From: Arcicella rosea | GTDB taxonomy: Bacteria; Bacteroidota; Bacteroidia; Cytophagales; Spirosomataceae | Assembly: GCF_014204325.1 (NCBI RefSeq) | Contig: NZ_JACHKT010000016.1 | Span: 1-64,000, forward strand | Direction: 5' to 3' | Length of the DNA: 64,000 nucleotides | Shown: positions 48,045 to 57,959 of the stretch, piece after piece | Position numbering within the stretch: the stretch's first letter is position 1 | How the letters are laid out: every line of letters starts with the position of its first letter | Notes under the pieces: model-generated | What the model was told of the DNA's origin: nothing | Seen by the model: only the letters and a program-made list of their open reading frames with translations | The model's database searches: none | Translations under genes and position numbers: made by a program

Positions 48045-48914
48045 TTATTGTGTCAGATATTTTCTTTTATATTCTAAAGGAGTGATGCCTGTTACTTTTT
48101 TGAAGTGTCGATAAAAATTTGAAACATTATTGAAACCACAATCAAAACAGATTACTTCAGTTGGCAGTTTGTCTTCCACCAAAGCTCTACAAGCATGGCT
48201 AATTCTAATTTCAATCAGGAAATCATAATAGGTTTTTTTTGTCATCAATTTAAAATATCGACAAAACGAAGTAACGCTAAGATTACTGATGGCAGAAATT
48301 TCTTCTAAAGTAATATCCTTTTTATAATTAGAAAGCGTATAAGTACAAACCTTGTTCAAGCGAATTGTATCAGATTCATTAGATTGATAAAAACTATGGT
48401 CGGTAGCAATCGTTGTGTATTCATCTGTTTCAGCAAGAATATTTAAAATAGATAAAAGTAAAATGATTCTTTCTAAATTACTTGCCTTAGTTACTTCTTG
48501 CATAAGTTTTGCTACTTTTTCACGAGCTTCACCATTGATAACCATCCCAGATTTTGCCTTTTCATACAATTTTGGAATCATGTAAGCCTCAGGCAAAGTC
48601 AATAAGTATTTTCCTAGGCAATCTGGCAAAAAATGAATCACAATTGCTTCTACAACAAGGTCAGGATTATTTTCAAAATATTCTTCTTTACAACGCCAAG
48701 TGTGTGGTAAGTTTTCACCCATCAAAATGATTTCTCCATAAGAAAAGTTGCTGATATTATCTCCGATAAAGCGAACACCTTCTCCCTTAATGATATAGTG
48801 TAATTCTAATTCTGGATGATAATGCCAGATGGTATCAAAATTAGGTCTTATATCATGGCGAATACTGAAAGAACTTTCGGGCTTTACTGGTACTTTATGA
48901 AAAAGTGGCTTCAT
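48045..48914 (-). CDS. AraC-family transcriptional regulator with cupin sensor domain
   Basis: A 289-residue regulator. The N-terminal half is an AraC-type cupin (SIRHDIRPNFDTIWHYHPEL then ELHYIIKGEG, and GEIILMGENLPHTW), which usually binds a small sugar. The C-terminal half (about 195-286) has two helix-turn-helix motifs: ITLEEISAISNLSVTSFCRY then FKLMTKKTYYDF, and VICFDCGFNNVSNFYRHFKK then VTGITPLEYKRKY, the AraC signature. It is the only specific regulator beside PUL-2 and is divergent from it. It is the natural candidate to bind the element shared by promoters P1-P5; this is inference from position. Confidence 0.92.
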   Translation of the reverse strand: MKPLFHKVPVKPESSFSIRHDIRPNFDTIWHYHPELELHYIIKGEGVRFIGDNISNFSYGEIILMGENLPHTWRCKEEYFENNPDLVVEAIVIHFLPDCLGKYLLTLPEAYMIPKLYEKAKSGMVINGEAREKVAKLMQEVTKASNLERIILLLSILNILAETDEYTTIATDHSFYQSNESDTIRLNKVCTYTLSNYKKDITLEEISAISNLSVTSFCRYFKLMTKKTYYDFLIEIRISHACRALVEDKLPTEVICFDCGFNNVSNFYRHFKKVTGITPLEYKRKYLTQ

Positions 48915-49368
48915 TTCTACTATATTTTTTATTTAAAATAAATTTTCTGATAAAGATTTGTACTATAGTAATGACTTATAAAACAAATGTAAATTCCATC
49001 AAATTATACTATGAAGTGCCAAATGTAACGATTCTTAGTTTAATTATGACAATATCATATACTAAGTTGGTAAAAATTTATACTAAAATACATTTTTGAT
49101 TGATGAAATTTGTATGCAAGTCAGATATAATCATACAAGAGAAAAAGATAAGATATTACAATCAATTTAGGTTTTGTTGGTTTTAGTAAATTTTCTCAGT
49201 AAAAGATAAAAGTAAGGAAACTTAAAAATATACTGATTGTATTTGGAGATAAACGAGTAAAAAGCTTTAAGAGTAGTATTACCTAGATAAAAGACCAAGT
49301 GCTATTAAGAATAGCGTATTGAAATGATAAAATAATACAATAAACAGCAAGCATTAACAAATATTATT
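48915..49368. promoter_or_regulatory. Divergent control region between the AraC-type gene and the DUF3826-like gene
   Basis: The 454-bp gap contains several inverted repeats: CTTAGT...ACTAAG (about 49033-49066), and TTGTATG (49110-49116) with CATACAA (49132-49138). A stretch near 49124-49150 (GATATAAT ... GAGAAAAAGATA) resembles part of the regulon A element, but with two extra bases and no -7 box at the right distance. No full match to the fixed 57-nt arrangement is present here. Confidence 0.4.
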
Positions 49369-50061
49369 ATGGAAAAAGTAGCGAAAAAAGTATTGGTATT
49401 ATTGATTTTGATGATTGTATCATCGAAAATGCTTTGGGCTCAGGATATTCAAACGAAAGAGCAAAAAGAAGCAAATTATACCAAAATGATTACAGACAGA
49501 GCGGCGAAAATTGTCACAACACTCGACATTAGCGATGCAGAAACAAGTATTAAAGTAAGAGATATTATTAGCAAACAGTATCGTGATTTAAGTGAAATCC
49601 ATGATTTGAGAAAAGAAAAGCTAAAAATTGCTAAAGAAAAAGCGAAAGAAGATAAAGAGAAAAGTGAAGCCGAAGTAAAACAAGCGGAAGCTGAGGTTGA
49701 ATTAGCAATGAATAAATTACATAAAAATTACTTAAAAAATCTATCGAAAGAACTATCTGAAGGTCAAGTAGAAAAAGTAAAAGACGGAATGACTTATGGT
49801 GTTTTACCGATCACTTATAAAGGCTATCAAGAAATGCTTCCAAATCTTAGTGAAGCACAAAAGACGCAGATATTAGCATACTTGACAGAAGCCCGTGAAC
49901 ATGCAATGGATGCAGAATCATCAGAGAAAAAACACGCTTGGTTCGGAAAGTACAAAGGTAAAATCAACAATTATTTGTCAGTAGCAGGGATTGATATGAA
50001 AAAAGCAGGCTTAGAATGGGAGCAAAGAATAGCCGCTGCCAAAGCTGCTAAACAAAACTAA
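49369..50061 (+). CDS. DUF3826-like secreted protein
   Basis: A 230-residue protein with a signal peptide (LVLLILMIVSSKMLWAQ). The mature part is alpha-helical and charged, with a strong coiled coil (about 80-125, KEKLKIAKEKAKEDKEKSEA) and a conserved-looking C-terminal part, VKDGMTYGVLPITYKGYQEM, then KHAWFGKYKGKINNYLSVAG. I recognise it as a DUF3826-type protein, a family common beside pectin lyase genes in Bacteroidota and of unknown function. It precedes susC-2 by 275 bp with promoter P1 between them, so it is transcribed separately. A periplasmic location is likely. Confidence 0.75.
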   Translation: MEKVAKKVLVLLILMIVSSKMLWAQDIQTKEQKEANYTKMITDRAAKIVTTLDISDAETSIKVRDIISKQYRDLSEIHDLRKEKLKIAKEKAKEDKEKSEAEVKQAEAEVELAMNKLHKNYLKNLSKELSEGQVEKVKDGMTYGVLPITYKGYQEMLPNLSEAQKTQILAYLTEAREHAMDAESSEKKHAWFGKYKGKINNYLSVAGIDMKKAGLEWEQRIAAAKAAKQN

Positions 50062-50116
50062 TTGTACCAAATAAAGCTAAAATATGCTTTATATTATCAC
50101 AGAAAACAAATTGCAT

Positions 50117-50181
50117 GATAATATTTTATAATATCTTGAAAAAATTATATACAAAATTGGGCTTTCGTTAAGCTAATTTTG
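50117..50181 (+). promoter_or_regulatory. Regulon A promoter P1 (susC-2/susD-2)
   Basis: The upstream element GATAATATTTTATAATA then TCTTGAAAAAAT starts at 50117. The -7 box TAATTTTG starts at 50174, exactly 57 nt later. There is no TTG at -33. The leader to the susC-2 start is about 160 nt. Confidence 0.75.
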
Positions 50182-50336
50182 GTTCGTGATATTTATACTT
50201 TATATAAGTATTTTTTTGTCATTTTTGAAATATAAATATTTTGAGAAAAAACCACATAAAATATAGTTTTAAATATCCCGCTTTTTAGTAACCATTGATT
50301 TAATCTCATTTTTAAATTTTAAGATACCAAGTAATT

Positions 50337-53300
50337 ATGGAATTATTTTTACAAACCCAGCCCAATTTGGTAAAGAAGTCATTGCTGGCTTGCTCGCCAA
50401 TTTTGGCTGTACTTTTGTTCTCAGGAACATCCTTTGCAACAAAGCATAAAGAGGTTACAGCCTCGAAACAGTCAATATCTGTCATCAAAAAAGCAAATAC
50501 GCCTGTAAAAGGAGTTGTGAAAGATGCCTCAGGAGAAGCTGTAGCAGGAGTAAGTGTAAGAGTAAAAGGAGGAAAATTAGGAACTGTAACTGATGCAAAA
50601 GGTGCATTTAGTTTAGATCTTCCAAAAGGAAATGAAACGTTGATATTTACTTCCGTCGGTTTGAAAACACAGGAAGTTGCTGTGAATGGTCGTTCTGAAA
50701 TAAATTTAATCATGGAAGACGACGTTTCTGCTTTAGATGAAGTAGTATTTGTAGGTTATGGACAACAGAAAAAAATTAATTTGACAGGTGCTGTAGCTAC
50801 AATTGATATGAAAGCAATTGAAGATTTAGCCGTAGGTAGTTTATCGGCTGCTTTGGTGAGTCAGCAACCAGGAGTAGGTGTTTCTGGTGGTACTAGCCGC
50901 CCGGGAGATAATGCTTCCATTACCATTCGTAACCCGATTTTATTCTCTAAAGATGGTGGGTCTTTACGTCCTTTATATGTTATTGACAACGTAGTGCGTA
51001 CAGAAGACGACTTTAACGTGATGGATGTTTCAGAAGTTGAAAATATTTCAATTCTAAAAGATGCGGCGGCAGCCATTTATGGGGCTAGAGGTGCTTATGG
51101 AGTTGTGGTTGTTACAACGAAAAGAGGAAAAACAGGAGCACCAAAATTCTCTTATAGTACTTCGTATGGTACTTCAGATGCTGAATTACCCAAAATGATG
51201 AATGGCTATGAGTTGGCTACTTATATTAATGATTATAACTTCAAGACAACAACTCCAAATATTCTTTATTCACAAGATGAACTTGATTACTTTAAAGCGA
51301 ATAGTCAAGATTGGTTGAGCCAAGCTTGGAAATCATCTAGCGTAACTCGCCATGCTTTCAATGTAAGTGGCGGAACAGATAAGGCGACCTACTTTGCCGG
51401 GATTACTTATAATCAGCAAGATGGTAATTTTGAAAAAATAAATTTTGATAGATGGACTTTCCGTGCGAGTACAGATATAAAAGTATCCAATAATGTAAGA
51501 GTTGGTTTAGGTTTATCTGGAGATATATCCAAAAAAGACAGGTATTTATTAAAGCAAGGAGGCTCTGATAATGAGAAAGATTATAAATCATTGATTTATG
51601 CAGCACCATTTATTCCTGCTTATATCGATGGTTTACCTGTTAACATCACAGGCGGTGGTTCTACAAGTGAGAATTTTCATTTTTTTGAGGCTCAAAAATC
51701 TAATAATTACCTGTTAGCCAAAAATAATGGTTTGAACATCAATGCTTACATAGAATACGACGTTCCATTTTTGAAAGGTCTGAAAGCTAAAATGACTTAC
51801 AACAGAACTTTCGAAAACAATTTTGGAAAAGAATTTGGTACACGATTTTTGCTCTATAATTTTAATATGCTCGGTGCAAATAAGCATATTTTTGGGGGCG
51901 GTGTTAGAGGTACTCCTACAAACATCAGTAACAGTAATAGAATTTTCTTTTCACCAAATTACTCAGATTCGTATCAGCTAAATGGTTACCTGAATTATGA
52001 TAAAACTTTCGGTAAACATTCAATTTCAGCAATTGCTTTATTCGAACAATCTGAAACTTATTCAGACGGTATCACTTCATACCTTGATAACTTAGTTGAT
52101 GGTGCTTTAGACAATGCAGGTTATGCCTTAGGAGGAACTGCATCAGGTGCAGGCGTTGGAGTAATCAATGAATCAGAATCAGAATCTGGTAGATTATCGT
52201 TTGCTGGTCGTTTGAATTATGCTTACGCAGGTAAGTATTTAGCTGAATTTGCTGTTCGTAGAGATGCTTCTACCAATTTTGCTCCTGAAAATCGTTGGGG
52301 AACTTTCCCTTCTTTATCTGTTGGTTGGGTTATTTCTGAAGAACCTTTCTTCAAAAATAATGTACGTTTTGTAGATTTTCTAAAGTTACGTTTGTCAGGA
52401 GGGTTAACAGGGATGGATAATACAAGAGCATACAACTGGTTGAAAAGCTATAACTTGATTCAGACAGGTAATGGTCCAGTATTTGGCGGTAATCTTGACC
52501 GTGCAGGTATTTTCCGCCTAAAAAATGCAATGCCAAACAGAGATGTAAGATGGGATAGTGATACAAAATTAAATGCTGGTATTGATGCAAATTTCTTACA
52601 GAATCGCCTTTCATTAGGGATTGATGCCTTCTATGACCACCGTTATAATATGCTTTTTACTTTAGTTTCTTCAGTACCTCTAACGGTTGGTGCAACATTG
52701 CCCTCGGAAAACTTTGCTACTGTAGATGGTTTTGGTACGGAGGTTTCGTTGGGATGGACAAGTAAAATTAATAAAGACTGGTCGTACAAAGTAAGAGGTT
52801 TCTTTGCTTGGAGTGATAATAAGCAAGTGAAGGTGGATTTAGATAAAGGTTTAACAGGAACGTATCTTGACCCTACGGGGAGATCTACAGATCAAGGCGT
52901 TTTGGCTTATAAATATCTTGGAATGTTAAGAACACAAGCCGATGTTGATGCACTTTTAGCCAAATATCCTAACTATACAATAGACGGAGTGAAACCACTT
53001 CCAGGAATGCTATATTATGAAGATTTTCGTGGTGCTAGAAATGCAACTCCAAACCCAGATGGTACCTACTCTTATGCTGAACCAGATGGTAAAATAGATA
53101 TAAACGACCGTCAGTACCTGACAAATAAACAAGATAATCATTATGGTTTCGGAATGAATTTCTCTACTACCTACAAGCGTTTTTCATTATCATTTGCGAT
53201 GGGTGGTTCTTTTGGCGGACAAAGTATGCTAGAATCTGGAGCAAGAGGTTGGGGTACTTCAGCACAAGTGAATGCTAAAACAAACTTACCTCAGCATTTA

Positions 53301-53609
53301 ACAGACCACTGGACTCCAGAAAATCCGAACGCAAAATATCCAGCCCCAAATTATAGAGGACAAAATAATTTGGATTCAGATTTTTGGTTTGTTAGTTCAT
53401 TCCAAATGTCTGTAAGAACATTGAATGTATCGTATGAACTACCTGCTAACTTACTTAAAAAATTGAATGTAAATGGTGCTAGAGTATATCTTACATCAAC
53501 TAACCCATTGAATTTATATAACCCTTATACTTATAAACAGTATTCTGGAGCGTATGATGTGTATCCAACATTACGTTCATTCTCAGTAGGTTTAAACTTG
53601 AATCTATAA
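50337..53609 (+). CDS. SusC/RagA family TonB-dependent transporter (PUL-2)
   Basis: A 1090-residue outer-membrane transporter. Unlike the PUL-1 copy it has no STN domain: the signal segment leads straight into a carboxypeptidase-regulatory-like domain (about 55-125, TPVKGVVKDASGEAVAGVSV), then the TonB box DEVVFVGYG (about 134-142), the plug (ISILKDAAAAIYGARGAYG) and a 22-strand barrel ending SVGLNLNL. Without STN it cannot signal through a FecR protein, which fits control by the regulon A promoter element. It is followed after 77 bp by its SusD partner. The adjacent pectate lyase, apiosidase and rhamnosidases suggest import of pectic oligosaccharides. Confidence 0.95.
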   Translation: MELFLQTQPNLVKKSLLACSPILAVLLFSGTSFATKHKEVTASKQSISVIKKANTPVKGVVKDASGEAVAGVSVRVKGGKLGTVTDAKGAFSLDLPKGNETLIFTSVGLKTQEVAVNGRSEINLIMEDDVSALDEVVFVGYGQQKKINLTGAVATIDMKAIEDLAVGSLSAALVSQQPGVGVSGGTSRPGDNASITIRNPILFSKDGGSLRPLYVIDNVVRTEDDFNVMDVSEVENISILKDAAAAIYGARGAYGVVVVTTKRGKTGAPKFSYSTSYGTSDAELPKMMNGYELATYINDYNFKTTTPNILYSQDELDYFKANSQDWLSQAWKSSSVTRHAFNVSGGTDKATYFAGITYNQQDGNFEKINFDRWTFRASTDIKVSNNVRVGLGLSGDISKKDRYLLKQGGSDNEKDYKSLIYAAPFIPAYIDGLPVNITGGGSTSENFHFFEAQKSNNYLLAKNNGLNINAYIEYDVPFLKGLKAKMTYNRTFENNFGKEFGTRFLLYNFNMLGANKHIFGGGVRGTPTNISNSNRIFFSPNYSDSYQLNGYLNYDKTFGKHSISAIALFEQSETYSDGITSYLDNLVDGALDNAGYALGGTASGAGVGVINESESESGRLSFAGRLNYAYAGKYLAEFAVRRDASTNFAPENRWGTFPSLSVGWVISEEPFFKNNVRFVDFLKLRLSGGLTGMDNTRAYNWLKSYNLIQTGNGPVFGGNLDRAGIFRLKNAMPNRDVRWDSDTKLNAGIDANFLQNRLSLGIDAFYDHRYNMLFTLVSSVPLTVGATLPSENFATVDGFGTEVSLGWTSKINKDWSYKVRGFFAWSDNKQVKVDLDKGLTGTYLDPTGRSTDQGVLAYKYLGMLRTQADVDALLAKYPNYTIDGVKPLPGMLYYEDFRGARNATPNPDGTYSYAEPDGKIDINDRQYLTNKQDNHYGFGMNFSTTYKRFSLSFAMGGSFGGQSMLESGARGWGTSAQVNAKTNLPQHLTDHWTPENPNAKYPAPNYRGQNNLDSDFWFVSSFQMSVRTLNVSYELPANLLKKLNVNGARVYLTSTNPLNLYNPYTYKQYSGAYDVYPTLRSFSVGLNLNL

Positions 53610-53686
53610 TTAATTACCCATATTTTCTTATTCAGAAGGTAGTGAAATTCTACCAATGAAATTGAAAACTTAATTATTACAGAAAA

Positions 53687-55531
53687 ATGAAAAAGAAATA
53701 TATTTTATGGTCGGCACTTTGTTCTATGCTTGCTTTGGCAAGTTGTGAAAGTGTGTTAGATAAAACAGACTTAGGAGGAGCATCGCCTGATTTAATCTCT
53801 GGAGATTCGGTATTAGCCAATATTGCACTAAATTATGTGTATAACCAAAATTTACCTAGCTGGGGTGGAGTAACAGACGTAACTGGTTTGGGGGGTAGTG
53901 TCTATTCAGAAGAATCATTTAATCAGGGAAGTTCAGCGAATAAATACTTAGAAGGAACAATTACTGCAACAGACGTTACTGATTTTGGAACTTCTTTAAA
54001 TGCAACCAATAATTATGGAAAAATACGAACCATCAATTCGTTTATTTATGATTTAGGATCTGATAAATTGATGGACAATGGTGCTAGAAACAGATTATTA
54101 GCTCAAGCATACTTTTTTAGAGCTTGGCGATATTTTGAATTAGTGAAATTGTATGGCGGTGTACCTTTGGTACTAACTCCACAAGATGCTGTTGGTGACG
54201 AAGCTCGTGAGGCAACTTTTATTCCTAGAAATACCACAACCCAATGTTATGCTCAGATGTCCGCAGATTTAGATACTGCCATCAAGTACTTGCCTTCGGT
54301 TTGGTCATTACCAAATACAAACTGGGGTAGAATTACCAAAGGAGCCGCAGCTGCTTTGAAGGGAAGAATATCAATGTATGCAGCTAGCCCACAATTTAAC
54401 CCAAATGATGTTGCGGCAAAATGGCAGACAGCTTATGATGCCAATAAGCAAGCTTTTGATATTCTAACAGCAAGTGGGGCAAAACTTTTTGCTGATTATG
54501 GAAAAATGTGGTTTACAGAAGTAGGAAATACAGAAGCTGTTTTTATTACAGGCTTTAATAATTCACAAGGTGATCAGCAAAGAAGAAATAACGGTTGGGA
54601 AGCAAGTACTCGCCCAAGATATGCTACAGGTTCTGGTGGTGGTTCTAACATTCCTTCTTGGGATTTAGTAAAAGCATATCCAATGAAAGATGGAAAAAAA
54701 CCAGGTGTTTCTTCTAAATATACTTATTCCGACCAATTATTTTACAAAGATCGTGATCCACGTTTTGAAAAAACAATTGCTTATAATGGTTGTACTTGGC
54801 CGATGACGAATGTTACGAATAATAGATTATGGACTTATATTCAATTAAATAATCAAAATAGATACATATCAGTAGAAAATGGTTCAGTAAATATCAGCAA
54901 TACAGGTTTTTATTGTAGAAAAGCACTACAGACTTCTGATGTTGCTACTTCGCCAGTGGATGCTTCAAACACTATTTATTCAGGAACTGACTGGATGGAA
55001 ATTCGTTTTGCAGAGGTATTATTAAACTTAGCTGAAGCTGCTACAGGAGTAGGAAGATTAGATGAAGCCTATACACAATTAAAAGCAGTTCGTGCGAGAG
55101 CTGGCATAGAAGCTGGTACGGACGGCCTTTATGGCTTAAAAGCAAATATGACTCGTGCTGAAATGTTTACGGCAATTCTTGACGAAAGACAAGTAGAGTT
55201 TGCTTTTGAGGGAAAACGTTTCTGGGATTTAAGACGTTGGAAATTGCTTGAGAAAACATTCAACGGAAGTAAAGGAACTAAGGTTGAGATTAGACTTAAA
55301 ACGACTGGAGTCCCTGTAGATTTCGCAGCTACTCGTGATGGAATGAAGTTAGACGATGTTTATACAAACTATTTGACGGTTGTTTTAACGCCAAATGGCT
55401 TAATGTCAAGACCAGCAATTGCTTGGAAACCAGAGTATTATTTCTTCCCAATTCCAACAGGAGCATTGAATAATAATCCGTTGATTATCCAAAATAATAC
55501 TTGGGGTGGTTCGTTTGACCCTTTACAATAA
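53687..55531 (+). CDS. SusD/RagB family glycan-binding lipoprotein (PUL-2)
   Basis: A 614-residue lipoprotein (lipobox LALASC), longer than the PUL-1 SusD. Family motifs include AQAYFFRAWRYFELVKLYGG then VPLV, ALKGRISMYAASP, and near the C-terminus FAEVLLNLAEAATG and DERQVEFAFEGKRFWDLRRW. It forms the surface lid of the SusC at 50337 and is expected to bind long pectic chains outside the cell. The operon ends at a strong terminator just after it. Confidence 0.95.
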   Translation: MKKKYILWSALCSMLALASCESVLDKTDLGGASPDLISGDSVLANIALNYVYNQNLPSWGGVTDVTGLGGSVYSEESFNQGSSANKYLEGTITATDVTDFGTSLNATNNYGKIRTINSFIYDLGSDKLMDNGARNRLLAQAYFFRAWRYFELVKLYGGVPLVLTPQDAVGDEAREATFIPRNTTTQCYAQMSADLDTAIKYLPSVWSLPNTNWGRITKGAAAALKGRISMYAASPQFNPNDVAAKWQTAYDANKQAFDILTASGAKLFADYGKMWFTEVGNTEAVFITGFNNSQGDQQRRNNGWEASTRPRYATGSGGGSNIPSWDLVKAYPMKDGKKPGVSSKYTYSDQLFYKDRDPRFEKTIAYNGCTWPMTNVTNNRLWTYIQLNNQNRYISVENGSVNISNTGFYCRKALQTSDVATSPVDASNTIYSGTDWMEIRFAEVLLNLAEAATGVGRLDEAYTQLKAVRARAGIEAGTDGLYGLKANMTRAEMFTAILDERQVEFAFEGKRFWDLRRWKLLEKTFNGSKGTKVEIRLKTTGVPVDFAATRDGMKLDDVYTNYLTVVLTPNGLMSRPAIAWKPEYYFFPIPTGALNNNPLIIQNNTWGGSFDPLQ

Positions 55532-55561
55532 ATTTGATTAAATCTTTTGATAATATATTAT

Positions 55562-55594
55562 AATGAAGGCTTCATTTGAAGCCTTCATTTTTTG
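55562..55594 (+). terminator. Terminator of the susC-2/susD-2 operon
   Basis: A perfect 12-bp stem (55562-55573 with 55578-55589, loop ATTT) is followed by a run of T. It lies 31 bp past the susD-2 stop. Confidence 0.9.
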
Positions 55595-55649
55595 TTTTAT
55601 TTATCCGGTTCTATCTTGCTTTTATCATTAAAGCTTAGTGTTATTTTGA

Positions 55650-55714
55650 GATAATATCCTATATAAAATTGAAAATTTTTTATATATCAATCTCAATAAT
55701 TAGTACTAATTTTG
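55650..55714 (+). promoter_or_regulatory. Regulon A promoter P2 (pectate lyase)
   Basis: The element GATAATATCCTATATAA then AATTGAAAATTTT starts at 55650 and the -7 box TAATTTTG at 55707, again 57 nt apart. It is the most degenerate copy in the second half of the element. The leader to the lyase start is about 145 nt. Confidence 0.7.
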
Positions 55715-55850
55715 GAAATAATATACTTTTTTAGCTAATTGTAATTATTGGTCTAGCAAAAGTTTTCATAAACGTAACATGCTTAGTTTTGATGGTCTAA
55801 AAAGTAGATTTTGGGCTGATAATCAAGACTAAATTTATTAACAATCATTC

Positions 55851-57491
55851 ATGAAAAAGAAGTTTTTCTCAACGATACTCCGTGTAGTATTGGTTTTGCT
55901 AACAGTACAGCAATCGGTTGTGGCACAGTATCCACAGATTCCTGCTGCTATCCAAAAACAAAGTGACTCGTTGCTCAATGCAGCTAGATTACAGTCTGAT
56001 ATTGCTTGGCAACAAGCTTTGCCAATTATTCAAAAAGAGTCTCGTGAAGGTAAACCATATATTCCTTGGGCGGCTCGTCCTATAGATTTACCTCAGGCTA
56101 GTATTCCTGCTTTCCCAGGTGCAGAAGGTGGTGGAGCTTACTCTTTTGGCGGTCGTGGTGGTAAAGTATATGTGGTAACAAGTCTTGAAGATAATGGTGT
56201 TGGTTCATTGCGTGAAGCTTGTGAAAAAGGCGGAGCAAGAACAATTGTTTTCAATGTTTCAGGTATTATTCGTTTAAAAACGCCGCTAATTATTCGTGCT
56301 CCATATATTACAATTGCTGGTCAAACAGCACCGGGCGATGGAATCTGTGTAGCTGGCGAATCTGTTTGGATTAATACCCACGATGTCGTGATTCGTTTTA
56401 TGCGTTTCAGAAGAGGCGAAACAGGAGTTGGTCGTCGTGATGATTCAATTGGAGGAAACCCAATTGGAAATATTATGATTGATCACGTATCGGCAAGTTG
56501 GGGCTTAGATGAAAATATGTCGATGTATCGCCACATGTATAATGATAGTACAGGAAAAATCGAAGATAAATTGCCGACTGTAAATATTACGATTCAAAAC
56601 TCAATTTTCTCTGAAGCACTAGATACTTGGAATCACGCTTTCGGAAGTACTTTGGGCGGGGAAAACTGTACGTTCATGAGAAATCTTTGGGCAGATAATG
56701 CTGGGCGTAATCCATCAATCGGTTGGTTTGGAATTTTCAACTTTGTAAACAACGTGATGTTCAACTGGGTACACCGTTCTACTGATGGTGGAGATTACCG
56801 TGCAATGTACAATATTATCAATAACTACTATAAACCAGGTCCACTTACTCCAAAGGATTCTCCAATTGGTTATCGTATTTTGAAACCAGAAGCTGGAAGA
56901 AGTAAATTAGGATATTTAACGTTCGGTCGTGCTTACGTACATGGAAATATCATGGAAGGCAATGAACGTGTTACGAAAGATAACTGGGATGGCGGCGTAC
57001 AGGTAGAAAATTTCCCGAACGCCGATAAATATGCGGCTGATATGAAGTGGAATCAACCATTGCCAATGCCAAAATTGACGATACTTCCAGCAACTCAAGC
57101 TCGTGATTATGTATTGGCAAATGCTGGTGCAATTTTACCCATCAGAGATGCTGTCGATACTCGTGTTATCGAGCAGGTTCGTACTGGTAAAATCACTTAT
57201 AAAGAAGATGTAAAATTGCCAGAAACGCAATTTAAGCACCGTCGTTTACCGATTGATTCTTATAAAAATGGTATCATTACAGATATTAATCAAGTCGGAG
57301 GTTATCCAGTTTATAAAGGTGTTCCTTACAAAGATTCAGACAGCGATGGAATGCCAGATGCTTGGGAGTTGAAAAATGGATTGAACCCGAAAGATGCTTC
57401 TGATGCTGCAAAAGACAGAAACAAAGATGGTTACACCAATATCGAAGAGTATTTAAACAGCGTGGTTACTTTAAAAACAGTAAAGCCATAA
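55851..57491 (+). CDS. PL1-type pectate lyase, secreted, with C-terminal calcium-binding module
   Basis: A 546-residue secreted protein (signal peptide ending SVVAQ). From residue 84 it has the start of a pectate-lyase right-handed beta-helix: IPAFPGAEGGGAYSFGGRGG then VYVVTSLEDNGVGSLREA, and ARTIVFNVSGIIRL, ITIAGQTAPGDGI and IMIDHVSASWGLDEN, all typical of the PL1 group in Bacteroidota. Near the C-terminus (about 495-537) a thrombospondin-3/dockerin-like calcium motif follows: DSDSDGMPDAWELKNGLNP, then DRNKDGYTNIEEYLN. It should cut the homogalacturonan backbone by beta-elimination with calcium. It is transcribed alone (P2 upstream, terminator downstream). The PL1 subfamily cannot be fixed by eye. 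Confidence 0.9.
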   Translation: MKKKFFSTILRVVLVLLTVQQSVVAQYPQIPAAIQKQSDSLLNAARLQSDIAWQQALPIIQKESREGKPYIPWAARPIDLPQASIPAFPGAEGGGAYSFGGRGGKVYVVTSLEDNGVGSLREACEKGGARTIVFNVSGIIRLKTPLIIRAPYITIAGQTAPGDGICVAGESVWINTHDVVIRFMRFRRGETGVGRRDDSIGGNPIGNIMIDHVSASWGLDENMSMYRHMYNDSTGKIEDKLPTVNITIQNSIFSEALDTWNHAFGSTLGGENCTFMRNLWADNAGRNPSIGWFGIFNFVNNVMFNWVHRSTDGGDYRAMYNIINNYYKPGPLTPKDSPIGYRILKPEAGRSKLGYLTFGRAYVHGNIMEGNERVTKDNWDGGVQVENFPNADKYAADMKWNQPLPMPKLTILPATQARDYVLANAGAILPIRDAVDTRVIEQVRTGKITYKEDVKLPETQFKHRRLPIDSYKNGIITDINQVGGYPVYKGVPYKDSDSDGMPDAWELKNGLNPKDASDAAKDRNKDGYTNIEEYLNSVVTLKTVKP

Positions 57492-57513
57492 AAGAGTATT
57501 CTGAAAAAGTAGG

Positions 57514-57544
57514 AGGGAGATTGTTCAAGCAGTCTCCCTTTTTA
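57514..57544 (+). terminator. Terminator of the pectate lyase gene
   Basis: A 7-bp stem AGGGAGA (57514-57520) / TCTCCCT (57533-57539) is followed by T-rich DNA, 22 bp past the stop codon. Confidence 0.8.
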
Positions 57545-57759
57545 TTTTATCATTATTCTATAAGAAATTAGCTAAAAATGGAAGTAATAATTTTGTGTTT
57601 TTAATACTGCTTATAACTTCTTTAAAGCGGGAATAAACTACTGATTTTCAGTATATATAGAAATATTTTAAGAAATTATAGGGAATAACACTTCAAAAAT
57701 CCAGTTGATACACATCGCTTTTGACCTGATTTATAGGGTAGTTTTCTAAGAAAAGATTT

Positions 57760-57824
57760 GATAATATTGTATAATAGCTTGAGAAAATGATATAAATACA
57801 TGAGATTGATTCTTTCTAATTTTG
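57760..57824 (+). promoter_or_regulatory. Regulon A promoter P3 (beta-helix fusion, GH140, GH43-like operon)
   Basis: The element GATAATATTGTATAATA then GCTTGAGAAAATG starts at 57760 and the -7 box TAATTTTG at 57817, 57 nt apart. This copy is the closest to the consensus of the five. The leader is about 140 nt to the ATG at 57960. Confidence 0.78.
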
Positions 57825-57959
57825 TATTGAAGTATAGAAATAGCAAAATAATAAATCAAATAAATTATATTCTTTGACGAACTTGTGCCTGTTCTTAGAT
57901 AAAGAGCTAATTACAAGCGAATTTTAAATAGATTGATTGGTAGAAATTACCCAAGTAAT

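Noticed and set aside
49110-49176. A sixth regulon A promoter for the DUF3826-like gene
   Set aside because: Only part of the element is present, with a two-base insertion, and no TAnnTTTG lies at the required distance.
57933-57959. TTG start for the beta-helix fusion protein
   Set aside because: The ATG at 57960 gives a standard signal peptide; the extra nine residues would spoil it.
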